A DNA stretch of 64,000 nt, from positions 1,612,001-1,676,000 of the forward strand of contig CBDCQY010000001.1 in the NCBI GenBank assembly GCA_965220855.1, read 5' to 3'. The notes beneath the pieces were generated by a model. The model saw only the letters and a program-made list of their open reading frames with translations. It did not search any database and was not told the DNA's origin. The position numbers and the translations under genes were made by a program. Positions 61,892-64,000 of this stretch are shown piece after piece. Each line of letters begins with the position of its first letter. The first letter of the stretch is position 1. The DNA comes from Bin95 sp965220855. Lineage in GTDB: Bacteria; Pseudomonadota; Alphaproteobacteria; Bin95.

Positions 61892-63581
61892 AGCGCCACC
61901 GGAAAGCAGGGTGGGGAATCGGGGGGCGAAGCGTTGCGCGCCGGTGCTGGTGCTCGGCCTGCTGCTCGCCGGCCTGTCCGGGACGCAGGCGGCGGAGCGC
62001 GCCCCGCCGGTGCGGCTGCTGCCGCCGGCGACGGACGCCCCGGCCGAGCCGCGCCGCGAGCCGCCGGTCCCGGCGCGCGCCGCGCCCGCGCGCCCGCCGG
62101 CCGGTCCCGAGATGGCGGGGTTGCCGGAGCTGGTCGGCGCGTTCGGGCTGCCGCTCTGGCGCGGCAGTTCGCGCGCCGCCGTGGCGCGTCTGCTCGATGG
62201 GCTGCCGGAGCGGGTCGCCTCGCCGGCGCTGGACGGGCTGCTGTTCCGGGTGCTGGCGGCGGGCGCCGCGCCGCCGGAAGGGCCGGGAGCGCGCCTGGCG
62301 CCGCTGCGCGTGCTGCGCTTGCAGGCGCTCGGGCGGGCGCGCGAGGCGGCGGCGCTGGCGGCGGCGGCCGGGATCGGGCACAGCCCGCCGCCGGGCGAAT
62401 CCGGGCCGATAGACCGGGCGCTGGCGGCCGGCGATGTGGATGCGGCCTGCGCCGGGGCGGAGGCGGAGATGCAGCGCGCGCCCGACGCGGAGTTGCAGCG
62501 CGTGGCGGCCTTCTGCGCCGCGCGGGCCGGCGATGTCGAGCGGGCCGGCCTGATCCTGGACATTCTGCGCGAGGTCGGCGGCGACGGCGATCCGCTGTTC
62601 GAGAGCCTGATGCTGCGGGCGACCGGGACGGCGAGCGACGCGCCGCTGCCGGAAGACGGCCCCGCCAGCCTGCTGAATGTGGCGCTGCTGGCGCATCTGG
62701 GCCAGCCGGCGCCGCCCGCCTGGGCGGAGCGGGACGATCCGCAGACGGCGCGCGCGCTGGCGGCGCTCGCGCCCGACATCGAGGCGGCGGAGGCGGCGGC
62801 GCGGGCGGGGGCGCTCGCGCCGAAGCTGCTGCTGGAGCGCTATCTGCGCGAGACCAACCCCAATCGCGACCGCGCCGTGCTCGCCCGCGCCGCCGTCGCG
62901 GCGACGGAGCCGCAGGACGTGCTGGCCGCGCTCTCGCCGCTCTGGGAGAGCGCGCTGGCCGCCGGCCTGCTCCCGCCGGTGGCCTCCGCCACGGTCGGGC
63001 TGGCGGCCCCCTTCGCGCCGGCCCCGGAGCTCGCCCGCCATACGTTCATCACGGTGCTGGCGGCGCTTGCCGCCGGGCGCTTCGACATTGCCGAGCGCTG
63101 GTATGTCGCAGCCGTGCGGCGCGGCGAGAGCGACGACGCCGACCGCGACCGCGCCGTGCTCACCTGGCCGCTGCTCCGGCTCGCCGACAGCCAGGGCGCC
63201 GTCGCCTGGTCGGAGGATGGCCTCGCCCGCTGGCTGAAGGCGAGCGGCGGCGCGCGGCCGCATGCGCCGGCCGCCATGCTGTTCGGGCTGATGGAGGCGC
63301 TGGGCGATCCGGTCGGGCCGGACGACTGGACCGCCCTGCTGGACGATCTGGAAGGCGCCGAAGGGCCGATGCCCGCGCCGGCGGTCTGGCGCGGCCTGCA
63401 GGCCGCCAGCCGCGCCGGGCGCCTCGGCGAGGCCGTGCTCTATGCGGTCATCGCCGCCGAGGGGCGCGCGCGGGCCGATATGCCGACCGCGACGGCGATC
63501 GTGGGAGCGCTCGCCCGGGTCGGCCTTTCGGCCGAGGCGCGGGCCTATGCGTTCGAATGCCTGATCGAGGCGTCGCGATGA
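61872..63581 (+). CDS. uncharacterised envelope protein with helical repeats
   Basis: A 569-aa protein with a hydrophobic segment at residues 23-40 (APVLVLGLLLAGLSGTQA), a Pro/Ala-rich linker, and then Ala/Leu-rich helices resembling TPR-like solenoid units (RTLRALGRAREAAALAAA-type turns such as LRVLRLQALGRAREAAALAA; GDVERAGLILDILREVGGDG). I know no function. Lying directly before xerD with an ATGA overlap, it is probably in one operon with the recombinase. Confidence 0.65.
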   Translation: MTASRAEAPPESRVGNRGAKRCAPVLVLGLLLAGLSGTQAAERAPPVRLLPPATDAPAEPRREPPVPARAAPARPPAGPEMAGLPELVGAFGLPLWRGSSRAAVARLLDGLPERVASPALDGLLFRVLAAGAAPPEGPGARLAPLRVLRLQALGRAREAAALAAAAGIGHSPPPGESGPIDRALAAGDVDAACAGAEAEMQRAPDAELQRVAAFCAARAGDVERAGLILDILREVGGDGDPLFESLMLRATGTASDAPLPEDGPASLLNVALLAHLGQPAPPAWAERDDPQTARALAALAPDIEAAEAAARAGALAPKLLLERYLRETNPNRDRAVLARAAVAATEPQDVLAALSPLWESALAAGLLPPVASATVGLAAPFAPAPELARHTFITVLAALAAGRFDIAERWYVAAVRRGESDDADRDRAVLTWPLLRLADSQGAVAWSEDGLARWLKASGGARPHAPAAMLFGLMEALGDPVGPDDWTALLDDLEGAEGPMPAPAVWRGLQAASRAGRLGEAVLYAVIAAEGRARADMPTATAIVGALARVGLSAEARAYAFECLIEASR

Positions 63582-64000
63582 GCGCGGGCGCGCTCGACGC
63601 CTTCCTGGAGGCGCTGCTGGTGGAGCGCGGCGCGGCGGCCAACACCGTCGCCGCCTATCGCCGCGACCTTTGCGACGCGGAGGACAGCCTCGCCGGCGCC
63701 CTGGAAGACGCGGGCGAGGCGGAGCTTCGGGGCTATCTCGCCGGCCTCACCGGCGCCGGCCTCTCGCCGCGCACCGTGGCCCGGCGGCGCTCGGCGCTCC
63801 GCCAGTTCTTCGGTTTCTGCGCTACGGAGGGCTACCGGCGGGACAATCCCGCCGACCGGCTCGACGCCCCGAAGCTCGGCCGGCCGCTGCCGCGCCACAT
63901 GACCGTCGAGGAGGTGGACGCGCTGCTGGAGGCCGTCGATGGCTATGCCGGCCCGGCCCGGCTGCGGCTCGGCTGCATCGTGGAGCTGCTCTACGGTGCG
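63578..64000 (+). CDS. xerD: tyrosine recombinase XerD, 3' partial
   Basis: The first 141 codons of a XerC/D-type recombinase, which resolves chromosome dimers at dif. The N-terminal SAM-like DNA-binding domain contains LDAFLEALLVERGAAANTVA, AAYRRDLCDAEDSL and SPRTVARRRSALRQFFGFCA, followed by NPADRLDAPKLGRPLPRHMT at the domain border. The catalytic Arg-His-Tyr residues are beyond the window. XerD is favoured over XerC by the overall pattern only. Confidence 0.88.
   Translation, partial: MSAGALDAFLEALLVERGAAANTVAAYRRDLCDAEDSLAGALEDAGEAELRGYLAGLTGAGLSPRTVARRRSALRQFFGFCATEGYRRDNPADRLDAPKLGRPLPRHMTVEEVDALLEAVDGYAGPARLRLGCIVELLYGA

Overview
The window is about 70% G+C and densely coded, with GTG starts and ATGA/GTGA start-stop overlaps throughout. 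Gene content and order point to an alphaproteobacterium, probably Rhodospirillales-like or a neighbouring order. The signs are rpsU next to a COQ9-family gene, purK-purE beside a YdcH/DUF465 gene, a chorismate mutase-hisC-tyrC cluster, an RpoH of alphaproteobacterial type, a DUF1289 protein, and an aroK-aroB-CorC operon divergent from a xerD operon. I cannot place it at species level. About 66 protein genes are supported. I saw no rRNA, tRNA or CRISPR array.

Layout: 1-1.7 kb pdxA (cut at the window edge) and rsmA; 1.7-6.1 kb acyl-CoA synthetase, rpsU, COQ9-like, purK, purE, DUF465; 6.1-7.2 kb phosphofructokinase; 7.2-10.6 kb a sarcosine/dimethylglycine dehydrogenase-type flavoprotein divergent from a MetF-like protein (one-carbon metabolism); 10.5-14 kb 2OG oxygenase, tyrC, hisC, chorismate mutase; 14.1-16.9 kb tartrate/malate dehydrogenase and an NCS2 permease with an extra C-terminal domain; 16.9-19.6 kb an ABC importer; 19.6-20.5 kb insertion-sequence wreckage; 20.5-23.8 kb a TAXI-type TRAP transporter; 23.9-29.9 kb methyltransferase, enolase-superfamily enzyme, HtrA protease, 2OG oxygenase, VOC dioxygenase, carbonic anhydrase; 29.9-31.8 kb rpoH and rluD; 32-36 kb a HyuA/HyuB hydantoinase-oxoprolinase pair with a tiny coupled ORF between; 36-39.8 kb Ldh-type dehydrogenase, ArsR-linked permease, hydratase and carboxymuconolactone decarboxylase.

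The most notable locus is 40,014-42,176. A GrdB/PrdB-like reductase gene is interrupted by a single in-frame TGA at 40,509. Reading through gives a U-x-x-C redox motif, and a perfect 7-bp hairpin with a GU in its loop lies 18 nt after the TGA, as in a bacterial SECIS. I read this as a true selenoprotein gene, in tandem with an aldo/keto reductase and a CxxC glutaredoxin-like protein. Next to it (42.2-44.1 kb) is a two-gene module with its own near-consensus promoter: a protein resembling ImmA/IrrE that lacks the HExxH motif, and a small partner of unknown function.

From 52.8 down to 44.1 kb runs a minus-strand chain, npdG-cofE-cofD-plsY-dprA-topA-rnr, mostly joined by 4-nt overlaps. It places coenzyme F420 biosynthesis and reduction with phospholipid synthesis, DNA uptake/processing, topoisomerase I and RNase R. 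The rest (53-64 kb) is DUF1289, Sel1-repeat protein, pyrC, ygfZ, GST, cupin, aminotransferase, enoyl-CoA hydratase, CorC-type protein, aroB, aroK, two uncharacterised envelope proteins and the start of xerD.
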